A stretch of 64,000 bases of DNA from Sinorhizobium fredii (GCF_002944405.1 NZ_CP024307.1:2190501-2254500); one strand, 5' to 3'; positions 52,581-62,049 are shown, numbered from the stretch's first letter. Numbers and translations are program-made. The notes: generated by a model from the letters alone, not told the origin.

Positions 52581-54749
52581 CTATTCGCCAGCCGCATCCT
52601 TCGCCGTCGGCTCACCAATGAAATGTTCGCCGCGCCGCGAAATCCGCCGATAGAACTCCGACAAGCCGGGCGTCAGCGCGGACGCCTTGAGCTTTGCCAC
52701 GCCCAGCATGCGCCGGCTCTCGGGGGACCGTGCGCGCAAAGCGTCGACCAGCCGCCGATGAACTTCGAAGAGCTCGGCGAATTCATCCGACTCGGCCAGT
52801 CGCTCGTCGCCAACGACTCCAAAGAGCCTCGTTCGCGTGCTCTTACCCTTGAGCCCCAATGCTCCGGCCTCCAGCAGGGCGCAGCCGCCAGCCAAATTTG
52901 CCGTCGCCTCCGACACGAGGATATCGTAGCCGATCTCCTTGCAGGCGGATTCGATGCGCGCCGCCACATTGACGGTGTCCCCGACCGCCGAATAGTTGAA
53001 ATGCGTCTCGGCGCCCATGTTGCCGACGCAGGCAAGGCCGGTGTGGATTCCAATGCCGATGGCAACGCTTTGCCCCGCCCCGAAACCGAAGGCATCCTTG
53101 TCATTGAGACGAGCAAGCGTTTCTCGCATCGCCAAAGCCGCGCGAACGGCCCTGCGAGGATGATCTCTGACATCGACTGGGGCGTTCCAGAAGGCCATGA
53201 TCGAGTCGCCGATGAACTTGTCGAGTGTGCCCTCGTTTTCGATGACGTGTCGGCTCAGCGCATCGAGAAGCGTATTCAGGAACCCGACAACCTCGGTCGG
53301 CGCCAAACGCTCGCTGATCTCGGTGAAGTTGCGCACGTCGACGAACATGATCGTCAGCTCACGATCGTCTCCCCCGAGCCTCAGTGCGTTCTGCGTGTGC
53401 TCGACGCGATAAAGCAGCGACGGCGACAAATATTGGCCGAAGGCGCGCCGGACGACGCGACGCTCCCGGTCGGTCACCAGGAAGCGATAGGCCGTCGCGG
53501 CGAAATGCGTGACCAATCCGGAAAAGATCGGAGCAAGCGGGTCGAAGAGCAGTCCCGCGTAGAGAAACGCAGTCCAGGAGGCCGCGAGAGCCAAGCCGGT
53601 GATCAGCAACCCGCAGGCGAGCGCCACGCCGGGGCTGACGAAGGTGGTCACCATGACGAGGAGGGTGCCTGCAATGGCGATCGACAGGATCTCGAGCCCT
53701 TCGGCCCAGTCCGGGCGCGAGAGGAAGCGACCGGACAGGATCTGCTCGACGGCCTGGGCATGAAGCGAGACTCCCGGGACATTATGGCCGAGAGCCGTGG
53801 TGCGGATATCGAGCAAACCGGCAGCCGAGGTGCCGACGAAGACGATGCTGCCTTCGACGGCCGCCCTGACATCGTCGGGAGCACCCGATGCGGCAAGCAC
53901 GCGCCCGGCCGATACATATCTTTCCGCCCGGTCCTCACTGACATAAAGCCAGAGCTCGCCGGCCGCCGTGACCGGCACGGCGAAATCGCCGATCTTGATC
54001 CGGGTTATCGTATCGGGCACCTCCGTCGCGCCGGCCAGCAGATAGGTGGAAGCCCCCTGTGCGACACGCAGCGCCTCGAGCGCCAAATTCGGATAGAGCT
54101 GCGCGCCGTCGCTGAGAAGGAGCGGCACCGCCCGTACGACCGCCGACGGGCTCTCGGGATTGAGGCTGATATGCCCGATGCCGGCTGCATTGGCCTCGAG
54201 CGCCGGCCGAAGCGGGGTTGCGGCAGTCAGGCGCGGCGGCGCTCCGAAAGGGCTCTCGCCGGTGAAGGCGAAGCCGGACTTTACCGGCGGCCGGTAACTC
54301 CCCGCATTCGAAAGGCCGAAACCCAGCACCACCGGCTTGCCGGCAATCGCCCCGGCAAAGATCTCGTCATTGTCCGGCAGCCGCTCCAGCAAAGCCGGAT
54401 CGATCCCGCTGACGTCGCGCAGAACGGTGCGCGGCGACAGTCGATCGGGCTCGGCGAACAGGATGTCGAAGGCGATGACGGCGGCGCCCATTTCCGAAAG
54501 CCTGTCGACCAGCGCAGCCAATCGATCCCTTGGCCAAGGCCACTGGCCGAACTCGCTCAGCGACGCCTCGTCGATATCGACGACCCGCACGGGCAGGTTT
54601 TCGAAGGGCCGCGGCGCCAGGCGCTGGTATTCGTCGAAGGTGATTTCGCGGGCGAATCTCAGCAGTTGTGGATCGCTTGCCCGCAGCACCGTCAGAGCCG
54701 CGACAATTGCCAGTCCGATAAGGACGCCGACCAGCTGGGCGCGTGTCAT
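52581..54749 (-). CDS. CHASE2-domain adenylate/guanylate cyclase
   Basis: 722 aa. One N-terminal helix (about 5–23), a periplasmic CHASE2 sensor (about 30–335: VRVVDIDEASLSEFGQWPWPRDRLA, VIAFDILFAEPD, GSIVFVGTSAAGLLDIRTTALG, VPGVSLHAQAVEQIL), two to three membrane helices (about 355–425), then a class III cyclase domain (about 470–640) with metal Asp residues in TIMFVDVRNFT and FIGDSIMAFWNAP and with YSAVGDTVNVAARIES. ATG at 54749 is preferred to a frame start further upstream. Senses an unknown periplasmic signal; convergent with the FecR-domain gene 53 bases away. Confidence 0.9.
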   Translation of the reverse strand: MTRAQLVGVLIGLAIVAALTVLRASDPQLLRFAREITFDEYQRLAPRPFENLPVRVVDIDEASLSEFGQWPWPRDRLAALVDRLSEMGAAVIAFDILFAEPDRLSPRTVLRDVSGIDPALLERLPDNDEIFAGAIAGKPVVLGFGLSNAGSYRPPVKSGFAFTGESPFGAPPRLTAATPLRPALEANAAGIGHISLNPESPSAVVRAVPLLLSDGAQLYPNLALEALRVAQGASTYLLAGATEVPDTITRIKIGDFAVPVTAAGELWLYVSEDRAERYVSAGRVLAASGAPDDVRAAVEGSIVFVGTSAAGLLDIRTTALGHNVPGVSLHAQAVEQILSGRFLSRPDWAEGLEILSIAIAGTLLVMVTTFVSPGVALACGLLITGLALAASWTAFLYAGLLFDPLAPIFSGLVTHFAATAYRFLVTDRERRVVRRAFGQYLSPSLLYRVEHTQNALRLGGDDRELTIMFVDVRNFTEISERLAPTEVVGFLNTLLDALSRHVIENEGTLDKFIGDSIMAFWNAPVDVRDHPRRAVRAALAMRETLARLNDKDAFGFGAGQSVAIGIGIHTGLACVGNMGAETHFNYSAVGDTVNVAARIESACKEIGYDILVSEATANLAGGCALLEAGALGLKGKSTRTRLFGVVGDERLAESDEFAELFEVHRRLVDALRARSPESRRMLGVAKLKASALTPGLSEFYRRISRRGEHFIGEPTAKDAAGE

Positions 54750-54895
54750 GACCGCCGACCTTTGTGCCGGGCGGCGGCAAGACTTGTATTTTTCTGGAAA
54801 ACCGGTCTGCCGCCTCGCCCGCCATGCTGCATCCTTCGCAGCGGCCATGCAATATCGACCAAAGAGATGAGTGTCACCCGCCGGCGGCACGGCAG

Positions 54896-56350
54896 CTAGC
54901 CGAGCAGGCCGTTAAGCCAGGCGCGGTCGAGCACGTCTTCTAGCTCCGAGGCAATCTCGTCGAGCGCGCCGTCGACCGACTGGCGATAGTTGGCGCCTCC
55001 GCCTGCAATTCCAAGGCTCTTCAGCAGTGCGGCGCGATAAGCGTCGCTACCGAAGAGCCCATGCAGATAGGTTCCCATGACGCGGCGATCCGGCGACATG
55101 GCGCCATCGGGGCGATCGTCGATCGTCACCGGGGCCCGTTCGCAATCTGCCCCGACGGTCTTGCCGAGATGGATCTCATAGCCGTCAAGCGCCACGTCAT
55201 GCTCCAGCGACCAGGCACGGCTGTTGCGCACGGTCTTTTCCGGCGCCATTTCGGTTTCGACAGAAAGCAGGCCGAGCCCGGCGATATCGCGGTCGCTTCC
55301 CTCGATGCCGAGCGGATCGGTGACGCGGAGGCCGAGCATCTGATAACCGCCGCAAATGCCGATCACCCGGCCGCCGCGGCGGACGTGACGCTCGAGATCG
55401 CGGTCCCAGCCCTGCGCCCGAAAATCCTTGAGATCCGAAATCGTCGATTTCGAACCGGGGATGACGACAAGCCCCGCGTCGTCGGGGAGCGGCATGCCCG
55501 GCCGAACGAAGACGAGTTCGACCTCCGGTTCTGCCGCAAGCGGATCTAGATCATCGAAATTGGCGATGCGTGACAGGACGGGCACGGCGACTTTCAAAGC
55601 CTTGCCACCGCCGCGCGCCAGCCTCTCGAGAACGACGGAATCCTCGGCCGGCAGCCGCCCGGCGCTTTTCAGCCAGGGCACGACACCGAAACAAGGCCAG
55701 CCGGTGAAGCGGCCGATCGCCGCGATGCCATCGTCGAAAAGCCTGACGTCGCCGCGAAACTTGTTGATGAGATAACCGGTGACCATCCGCCGGTCCTCCT
55801 CCGGCAGGATTGCATGGGTGCCGACCAGCGATGCGATGACGCCGCCGCGATCGATGTCGCCGACGAGAACCACCGGGACATCGGCGCGCGTGGCGAAACC
55901 CATATTGGCGATGTCGCCGGCCCGGAGGTTGATCTCGGCCGGCGAACCGGCGCCCTCGACAACGACGAGATCGGCGCCGGCCGAGATGTGCTCGAAACTC
56001 TCCATCACGGCGCCGAGCAGCTTAGGCTTCAGGGCCTGATATTCCCTGCCCTTGGCCTGCCCCGCGACCTTGCCCTGCAGAATGATCTGACTTCCGACAT
56101 CGGATTGCGGCTTCAGGAGCACCGGATTCATGTGCACCGACGAGGGCACGCGGGCGGCGAGCGACTGCAGCCACTGCGCCCGGCCGATTTCGCCGCCGTC
56201 ATCGGAGACGGCCGCATTGTTCGACATGTTTTGCGGCTTGAAAGGCCTCACCTTCAGACCGCGATTGGCGGCGAGCCGGCAGAGGCCTGCCACCAATACC
56301 GATTTTCCGACATCCGAGCCGGTCCCCTGGAGCATGATCGCGTGTGTCAT
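54896..56350 (-). CDS. cobQ: Cobyric acid synthase CobQ
   Basis: 484 aa, the P. denitrificans length. It amidates carboxylates b, d, e and g of adenosylcobyrinic acid a,c-diamide. P-loop-like [48 protein letters not shown], and a glutaminase domain with Cys in [10 protein letters not shown] and His in [13 protein letters not shown] at 56350 follows ACGGAGACC. Stand-alone cob gene, separated from cobP by the FecR/CHASE2 genes. Confidence 0.96.
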   Translation of the reverse strand: MTHAIMLQGTGSDVGKSVLVAGLCRLAANRGLKVRPFKPQNMSNNAAVSDDGGEIGRAQWLQSLAARVPSSVHMNPVLLKPQSDVGSQIILQGKVAGQAKGREYQALKPKLLGAVMESFEHISAGADLVVVEGAGSPAEINLRAGDIANMGFATRADVPVVLVGDIDRGGVIASLVGTHAILPEEDRRMVTGYLINKFRGDVRLFDDGIAAIGRFTGWPCFGVVPWLKSAGRLPAEDSVVLERLARGGGKALKVAVPVLSRIANFDDLDPLAAEPEVELVFVRPGMPLPDDAGLVVIPGSKSTISDLKDFRAQGWDRDLERHVRRGGRVIGICGGYQMLGLRVTDPLGIEGSDRDIAGLGLLSVETEMAPEKTVRNSRAWSLEHDVALDGYEIHLGKTVGADCERAPVTIDDRPDGAMSPDRRVMGTYLHGLFGSDAYRAALLKSLGIAGGGANYRQSVDGALDEIASELEDVLDRAWLNGLLG

Positions 56351-56591
56351 GCGGTCTCCGTAGCATCGAAACACTCTGCCGCAAAGTCCTGTCTCGACGC
56401 TATTTCACGGCATTTGCGCTAGCCGCGATCACGGCCCGCGTCACCCGCTCATCAAGCGTGCGACGAACATTGGAGCCCTAGTCAAAATGCGACATGCGAT
56501 GCCGAGTCCAGGATCGAAAAATACCTGTCCCACGCCTATATCGCCGCCATCGCAACAACCGGGAACCGGACTCTCGAAGGCAGGAAAAACC

Positions 56592-56735
56592 ATGCTGTTC
56601 ATCTTCAGCAAGCCGAATTTTGTTCAAATCGCCTGGAACGCACAGGCGCCGCGCAGCCAATCCCGCGTACGCAACATCCCGGCCGACGCGCCATTCGGCC
56701 CGCTCGGCTTCATCCGCACGTCGAACGTCGGGTAA
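56592..56735 (+). CDS. Possible small protein (47 aa)
   Basis: 47 codons beginning MLFIFSKPNFVQIAWNAQ and ending GPLGFIRTSNVG. AGGAAAAACC precedes the ATG at 56592. Composition is plausible but no family is recognised, and other frames overlap. Low confidence. Confidence 0.3.
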   Translation: MLFIFSKPNFVQIAWNAQAPRSQSRVRNIPADAPFGPLGFIRTSNVG

Positions 56736-56852
56736 ACGGCCTTTCGTGCTCTGACTTTGGCGACGTTCTGCGTCTTTCAAATGGACCGCATACTATCGCG
56801 GCGATCGCTCGAAGGCGCGCCTTGCCCGCAAAGTGTCGAGCTGGCCAGGGAG

Positions 56853-56887
56853 GCAGGTCCGGTACGCAACACCTGAACCGGACCTGC
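56853..56887. other. Orphan stem-loop
   Basis: GCAGGTCCGGT at 56853–56863 is perfectly complementary to 56877–56887 with a 13-base loop. No T-run follows. It could be part of a small RNA or an untranslated leader. Confidence 0.5.
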
Positions 56888-57148
56888 GGCAGTCGCCCGC
56901 CGCAGCAAACAATTAGCCTGACATTCTTACCGGATGGTTAGTGAGAGCTTAACCAAACATGAATTCGCACTTTTTTCGAGTTCATCGCGCGATCCTCCGT
57001 TGAAAGAGCAACCGGCGCGGCCGCGCCTTACTTAATAGCAGTGCCTCGAACGGCACTCCATTCCAGATCATTTGAAGAGGTTGATTTCTCTTCGAAAACA
57101 CCTAGGCTGATTGGTCGTGGGCCGCGTAAGGGCGGGAGGCCTGGGAAC

Positions 57149-58147
57149 ATGACGAAACTCCTCGCAATCACGTTCGCCGCCGCTGGCATCTGGGTCCTGG
57201 CCGGGCCGACGCGGGCCGCCGAGTGCGGCGAGATCAGCATTGCCGAAATGAATTGGGCTTCGGCAGGCATCGCCGCCCATGTCGACAGACTTATTCTCGA
57301 GAACGGCTATGGCTGCACCGTCTCCCTGGTCGCCGGCGACACCATGCGGACCTTTGCATCGATGAACGAGAAGGCCGAGCCTGACATGGCACCGGAGCTC
57401 TGGATCCATTCCGTGCGCACCCAGCTCGAAGCGGCAGTCAAGGAAGGCCGCCTTATTCAGGCTGCCCCGATTCTCAGTGAAGGTGGCGTCGAAGGCTGGT
57501 GGATTCCAAGATTCCTCGCCAATGCCCATCCGGAGATCAAAACCGTCCAAGATGCCCTGAAGCATCCGGATCTGTTCCCCGCGTCCGACGATCCCGCCAA
57601 GGGAGCGATCCACAGTTGCCCCTCCGGCTGGAACTGTCGGATCTCGACAACCAATCTCTACAAGGCACTCGGTGCGGAGAAGGCGGGCTTCAAGCTTGTC
57701 GACCCCGCTTCGGCAGCCGAGCTTGACGGTTCCATTGCCGAAGCCTTCGAGAAGAAGACGGGTTGGCTCGGCTATTATTGGGCGCCGACGGCAATCCTCG
57801 GCAAATATGAAATGATCCGGCTCTCCTTCGGCGTCGACCACGACAGGGCGGAATGGGACTCCTGCTCGGCCGTGCCGAACTGTCCAAGTCCAAAGGTCAA
57901 CTCCTATCCGGTTTCGGACGTGTTTACCGTGGTGACCAAATCCTTTGCCGAAAAGGCAGGCATCGCCATGGATTACGTGAATGCCCGCGGATGGGACAAC
58001 GCGACGGTCAATAAAATTCTCGCCTGGATGGATCAGAACCGCGCGACAAACGAGGACGCCGCACGGTATTTTCTCGAACACTTTCCGGACATTTGGGCGA
58101 AATGGGTGAGCCCGGACGTCGCAGAAAAGGTGAAGGCGGCGCTTTGA
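57149..58147 (+). CDS. Glycine betaine/proline-type ABC substrate-binding protein
   Basis: 332 aa periplasmic binding protein of the OpuAC/ProX superfamily. Signal peptide about 1–23 (WVLAGPTRAA-E). Body segments ISIAEMNWASAGIAAHVDRLILENGYGC, SVRTQLEAAVKEGRL, GWWIPRFL, HSCPSGWNCR, TGWLGYYWAPTAILGKYEM and the C-terminal MDQNRATNEDAARYFLEHFPDIWAKWV resemble glycine betaine, proline or histidine binders. ATG at 57149 has GGGAGG upstream. The permease gene that should follow is reduced to a stub, then the ATPase gene. Confidence 0.88.
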   Translation: MTKLLAITFAAAGIWVLAGPTRAAECGEISIAEMNWASAGIAAHVDRLILENGYGCTVSLVAGDTMRTFASMNEKAEPDMAPELWIHSVRTQLEAAVKEGRLIQAAPILSEGGVEGWWIPRFLANAHPEIKTVQDALKHPDLFPASDDPAKGAIHSCPSGWNCRISTTNLYKALGAEKAGFKLVDPASAAELDGSIAEAFEKKTGWLGYYWAPTAILGKYEMIRLSFGVDHDRAEWDSCSAVPNCPSPKVNSYPVSDVFTVVTKSFAEKAGIAMDYVNARGWDNATVNKILAWMDQNRATNEDAARYFLEHFPDIWAKWVSPDVAEKVKAAL

Positions 58148-58353
58148 GGCTGTCCTTGCTGTGGACCGAGACGGGACCTCTTGCACTCGGTCGCGCTGCG
58201 GATCGAATGTTTCGCGACGAAGCGGCCGCGCCCCGCGTCGCAAACAGCACAGCAGTGGACCTGTTCCGCTGTCACATTGCTCAAGGGGAACCTGGAAGCG
58301 GTTGCGCCCGTGCACGCGCCCAAAGAAGCGCAACGGCGGAACGCAGCTCCAGC

Positions 58354-58449
58354 GGTGTTGCACTAATCGGCAGCGCCATCATTTTCGATCGTGCAAGCCA
58401 AGCCTTCGGTAGGTGGCTGCAGAAGCATTCGGAGGTAGTTTATGGCTAG
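58354..58449 (+). pseudogene. 3' stub of the missing ABC permease gene
   Basis: The last 32 codons (GVALIGSAIIFDRASQAFGR.. ending LQKHSEVVYG) look like the C terminus of a ProW/HutW-type permease, whose final helix ends in a DR-[LIA]-[ST]-QA-[FL]-G motif. The stop overlaps the ATPase ATG by 8 bases (ATGGCTAG), the coupling of an intact operon. Between the binding-protein stop (58148) and the stub no frame encodes membrane helices, so most of the permease (normally about 280–300 codons) is deleted. Confidence 0.65.
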
Positions 58450-59488
58450 TCGCGCAATCGAGGTGAAGAACCTCTACAAGATCTTCGGTCCGCGCGGGCA
58501 CGAATATATCGATCCTGTCAAGAACGGCATGAGCAAGGCCGAGCTCAACGAGAAATACGGTCATGTTCTCGGTTTGCAGGACATCAACATCTCGATGCCC
58601 GGCGGCTGCATAACGGTGGTTATGGGCCTTTCCGGTTCCGGCAAATCGACGCTCATCCGCCACATCAACCGGCTGATCGACCCGACCGCCGGTGAAGTGC
58701 TCTATGACGGCGTCGACGTCTGCAAGATGAACCAGAACGACCTTCGCCAGTTCCGTCGCCACAAGACAGCAATGGTGTTCCAGAAGTTCGCGCTGCTTCC
58801 ACACCGCACGGTGCTCGAAAACACCGTTTACGGCCTGGAAATTCAGGGTATCGATCAGCGCGAGAGCGAGAAGCGGGCGCTTGGCTGGATCGACCGCGTA
58901 GGCCTCAAGGGCTTCGAGAAGCACTATCCGAACCAGCTTTCGGGCGGCATGCAGCAGCGCGTCGGACTGGCCCGGGCACTGACCAACGACGCCGAGATTC
59001 TGCTGATGGACGAGGCCTATTCGGCGCTCGACCCGCTGATCCGCGTGGACATGCAGACGGTGCTTCTCGAATTGCAAAAGGAATTGAAGAAGACCGTGGT
59101 GTTCATCACGCACGATCTCGACGAGGCCCTGCGCCTCGGCGACAAGATCGCCATCCTGCGCGACGGCCGTGTGGTGCAGCAGGGAACCGGCCAGGAAATC
59201 GTGCTTGCGCCGGCGGACGATTACATCACCGCCTTCGTCAAGGAGGTAAACCGCGGCCGGGTCGTTCATGTCGAGACGATCATGCGGCCGCTGTCCGGCA
59301 ATCCGGAGGGCCTCGCGATCGCGGCAGATACGGTCCTCGAGGCGGCCGCCCGCACAATGACGAGTGCGCATATCAACACCGCCCACGTCGTCGACGCCAA
59401 TGGCCGCCCGATCGGGGCCATCGACCTGCATACGATCATCGGTGCCATGGTGACGCCGACAAGTCACGGCGACCGAAAGGCGGCATGA
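58442..59488 (+). CDS. Glycine betaine/proline-type ABC transporter ATP-binding protein
   Basis: 348 aa ProV/HutV-like ATPase. Walker A VMGLSGSGKSTLIRHINRL, signature LSGGMQQRVGLARAL, Walker B ILLMDEAYSALDPLIR, H-loop ITHDLDEALRLGD. It ends with a short CBS-like region (ETIMRPLSGNPEGL..TAHVVDANGRPIGAIDLHTIIG). Its usual partners are a binding protein (present, 57149–58147) and a permease (only a stub remains). It may serve another permease elsewhere in the genome or be inactive in transport. Confidence 0.92.
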   Translation: MASRAIEVKNLYKIFGPRGHEYIDPVKNGMSKAELNEKYGHVLGLQDINISMPGGCITVVMGLSGSGKSTLIRHINRLIDPTAGEVLYDGVDVCKMNQNDLRQFRRHKTAMVFQKFALLPHRTVLENTVYGLEIQGIDQRESEKRALGWIDRVGLKGFEKHYPNQLSGGMQQRVGLARALTNDAEILLMDEAYSALDPLIRVDMQTVLLELQKELKKTVVFITHDLDEALRLGDKIAILRDGRVVQQGTGQEIVLAPADDYITAFVKEVNRGRVVHVETIMRPLSGNPEGLAIAADTVLEAAARTMTSAHINTAHVVDANGRPIGAIDLHTIIGAMVTPTSHGDRKAA

Positions 59489-59540
59489 GCGCCTTCACCG
59501 GCTTAGAGGGGCGACCGAGGCGGTTGCCCCTCTCCCACTT

Positions 59541-59951
59541 CTAAGCGGCTGGCTGCAAATTGCCGCTGATGAAGCGAAACTCCTGAGTCTTGCCGCCAAA
59601 GCCGTAAGCTGCGGCCGCTACCTCGTGAACAAGCACGTAGCTTTCGGGATGAATCGTTCCGAGCAGGCCCTCGAACCCGGCATAGACTGCCTCGATATAG
59701 CTTGCGAGCTCCTGTTTCGTATTGGTGCCGTCGACAACCTTGATATCGAGCCAGAAACTCGAGGTCTGCTGTGATGCGATCGACCTCCCCCCGGCAAACC
59801 AATGGTGCGGATCGATATAGCTGATCGTAACGGCCGTCACGGTCGGATCCTTGCGCAGGTGCAGGCGCGTCAATTCGCTGACGGATGCCGCGATCTGCGC
59901 GGAGAGGCTTGAGTTCGGCGAAGCCGCAACGGCGATGCTGATGATCGGCAT
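59541..59951 (-). CDS. Tautomerase-fold protein
   Basis: 136 aa with the MPIISIAVAA N terminus of the tautomerase superfamily, where the exposed Pro1 after Met removal is the catalytic base. The length is about twice a 4-oxalocrotonate tautomerase unit, as in tandem or CaaD/cis-type and Tautomerase_2 members. ATG at 59951 follows AAGGAACTCTC. Divergent from a LysR gene 106 bases away, which probably regulates it. Confidence 0.82.
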   Translation of the reverse strand: MPIISIAVAASPNSSLSAQIAASVSELTRLHLRKDPTVTAVTISYIDPHHWFAGGRSIASQQTSSFWLDIKVVDGTNTKQELASYIEAVYAGFEGLLGTIHPESYVLVHEVAAAAYGFGGKTQEFRFISGNLQPAA

Positions 59952-60057
59952 GAGAGTTCCTTTCTCGGGATGAATGCGGTGACGAAGTAAGCCTGTCATC
60001 ATCATTGCATCCATAAAATCGAATTGTGCGGCATCTACAATTCTGTATTATTGAACC

Positions 60058-60921
60058 ATGAGGATGATCGACCCGGAACTCTTGCGCACTTTTCTTGCCT
60101 TCGCGGAGGGCGGTTCGCTCGCCCGGGCCGCGGACGTCGTCAGCCGTTCGCCGTCGGCCGTGACGGCGCAGATGCAGCGGCTGGAAGCGCTGGTCGGCGA
60201 GGCGCTTCTCGCACCGGCCGGGCGCGGACGCTCCTTGACACCTGTGGGTGAGGAATTCGTCGGTCATGCCCGTCGCATCCTCGACGCCCATCGTGACGCA
60301 TGGTTGAGCCTCAAGGGCGCTCGCGCCGACGGCCGCGTGGCGATCGGGAGCACCCAGGATTTTGCAGACACGGCGCTTCCGGATCTGCTCGGCCGCTTCG
60401 CCCGCTCGCATTCGCGGGTTCGCCTCGACCTTCGGATCGGCCGCACGAAGGAACTGGCGGCCGCATACGAGCAAGGCCAGATCGACATCGTCCTGGCGAT
60501 GCGGCAAGGGCCTTCGGCAGACGAACTGCTTGTCTTGCGCGATCCGATGATCTGGTTGTGTGCCGAGAGGGGCCTGACTTTGCCCGACGCCGATCTCCCC
60601 ATAGCTGTACTCGACCCGCCCTGCGGCTTCCGCGCTGCCGCGATTGCCGCGCTCGAGGCGATCAACCGCCCCTTCCGCTTGGCCGCAACGAGCCCGAGTC
60701 TTTCGGGTCTGCGGGCCGCGGTCCTCAGCGGCATCGCAGTGACGGCGCGCACCGATCGTTTCCTGGGCACCGGGATAACGGCCGCCCCGAAGCACCTCGA
60801 TCTGCCGCCGCTGCCCGACTCGGAATTCAGCCTGCGCCTGCGCCCCAACGCAGAACCCGCCTCGACCGACCTCGCCCGTCTTCTGGCGGATGAACTGCCG
60901 CGGCTTTCGGCGGGCGCGTAG
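60058..60921 (+). CDS. LysR-family transcriptional regulator
   Basis: 287 aa. The N-terminal helix-turn-helix reads LLRTFLAFAEGGSLARAADVVSRSPSAVTAQMQRLEALVGEALL, followed by the LysR substrate domain (about 92–280). It is divergent from the tautomerase gene, the usual target arrangement. ATG at 60058; ATG at 60064 also possible. Confidence 0.9.
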   Translation: MRMIDPELLRTFLAFAEGGSLARAADVVSRSPSAVTAQMQRLEALVGEALLAPAGRGRSLTPVGEEFVGHARRILDAHRDAWLSLKGARADGRVAIGSTQDFADTALPDLLGRFARSHSRVRLDLRIGRTKELAAAYEQGQIDIVLAMRQGPSADELLVLRDPMIWLCAERGLTLPDADLPIAVLDPPCGFRAAAIAALEAINRPFRLAATSPSLSGLRAAVLSGIAVTARTDRFLGTGITAAPKHLDLPPLPDSEFSLRLRPNAEPASTDLARLLADELPRLSAGA

Positions 60922-60985
60922 TCGCCAATGGTCAGCCGCGAGGTTCGATACACATTTAGCTTGCTTCCTCATGCGCAAACACATA

Positions 60986-61003
60986 AAGATATGTTTATAT
61001 CTT
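60986..61003. promoter_or_regulatory. Palindrome upstream of the homocysteine methyltransferase gene
   Basis: AAGATAT-GTTT-ATATCTT, a perfect 7+4+7 inverted repeat, lies 30 bases before the ATG at 61033. The sequence around it (ACATAAAGATATGT) forms a second overlapping repeat. This AT-rich pattern is typical of ArsR-type regulators of methionine-cycle genes; assignment is inferred. Confidence 0.55.
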
Positions 61004-61032
61004 GCTACAAGCCATTCAGCCGGGAAACGCCG

Positions 61033-62049
61033 ATGTCGATCGCAGCCAGTGCCCTTTCCGACCTCCTCGCCCAGAAGGGCGTTCTGCTTGCCGACGGCGC
61101 GACCGGGACGTCGCTCTTCGCCATGGGTCTCGAGGCCGGCGAAGCGCCGGAACTCTGGAACGAGACCAGGCCGGAAAACATCACCAAGCTGCATCAGGAT
61201 TTCGTCGAGGCCGGCGCCGACATCATCCTGACCAATTCCTTCGGCGGCACGCGCCACCGGCTGAAGCTCCACCAGGCGGAAGACCGGGTGCATGCGCTCA
61301 ACAAGCGCGCCGCCGAGATCGCCCGTGCCGTCGCCGACAAGGCGCCGCGCAAGGTCATCACCGCCGGCTCCGTCGGCCCGACCGGCGAGTTGCTGGTGCC
61401 GCTCGGCGCCCTCTCCTATGAGGACGCGGTCGCAGCTTTTGTCGAGCAGATCGAGGGCCTCAAGGCCGGCGGCGCGGAAGTCGCCTGGATCGAGACGATG
61501 TCCTCGCCGGACGAGATCCGGGCAGCCGCCGAGGCCGCCACCAAGGTCGGCCTGCCCTTCGTCTACACCGGTTCCTTCGATACTGCCGGCAAGACGATGA
61601 TGGGCCTGCACCCTAAGGACCTTCACACGGTCGCGGCAGACATCGGCGAAGGCCCGGTCGCGGTCGGCGCCAATTGCGGCGTCGGCGCATCCGACATTCT
61701 GTCCTCGCTCCTCGACATGACCGCCGCCAATCCCCAGGGCACCGTCGTCGTCAAGGGCAATTGCGGCATTCCCGAGTTCCGCGGATCGGAGATCCACTAT
61801 TCCGGCACACCGCCGCTGATGGCCGAATATGCGCGCCTGGCCGTCGATGCCGGCGCCAAGATCATCGGCGGCTGCTGCGGCACGTCCTGCAATCACCTCG
61901 CCGCGATGCGTCTTGCCCTCGACAATCACACCAGGGGCGAGCGCCCGACGCTTGAGGTCATCGTCGAAAAGATCGGCCCCTTGCGCAACAAGACGGCCAA
62001 TGAGGGCGCCGCCTCCCCGGTGCGCGAACGGAGAAGTCGCCGCGCATAG
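61033..62049 (+). CDS. bmt: Betaine-homocysteine S-methyltransferase family protein
   Basis: 338 aa zinc-dependent homocysteine S-methyltransferase. Features: LLADGATGTSLFAMGLEAGEAPELWNETRP, ILTNSFGGTRHRLKLH, VGANCGVGASD and KIIGGCCGTSCNHLAAM, giving the Cys and CC zinc ligands. The length and sequence resemble the rhizobial enzyme that uses glycine betaine to remethylate homocysteine. ATG at 61033 (MSIAASALSD). The name is inferred from resemblance; an S-methylmethionine donor is possible. Confidence 0.85.
   Translation: MSIAASALSDLLAQKGVLLADGATGTSLFAMGLEAGEAPELWNETRPENITKLHQDFVEAGADIILTNSFGGTRHRLKLHQAEDRVHALNKRAAEIARAVADKAPRKVITAGSVGPTGELLVPLGALSYEDAVAAFVEQIEGLKAGGAEVAWIETMSSPDEIRAAAEAATKVGLPFVYTGSFDTAGKTMMGLHPKDLHTVAADIGEGPVAVGANCGVGASDILSSLLDMTAANPQGTVVVKGNCGIPEFRGSEIHYSGTPPLMAEYARLAVDAGAKIIGGCCGTSCNHLAAMRLALDNHTRGERPTLEVIVEKIGPLRNKTANEGAASPVRERRSRRA

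Larger units (their letters stand above)
56351..57148. other. Long intergenic region upstream of cobQ and the osmolyte ABC genes
   Basis: About 800 bases without a confident gene. It holds a possible 47-codon frame (56592–56735), an 11-bp perfect stem-loop (56853–56887) and a more AT-rich stretch (about 56900–57060) suited to the downstream promoter. Confidence 0.5.

Noticed and set aside
56478..56780. 100-codon minus-strand frame upstream of cobQ
   Set aside because: Arg-rich shadow without a ribosome site or recognisable features.
57068..58363. 431-codon minus-strand frame through the osmolyte locus
   Set aside because: It is antisense to the binding-protein gene and lacks any membrane helices, so it is not the missing permease.
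59503..61929. 808-codon open frame on the minus strand
   Set aside because: It runs antisense through the LysR and homocysteine methyltransferase genes, both of which have clear domain motifs and ribosome sites.
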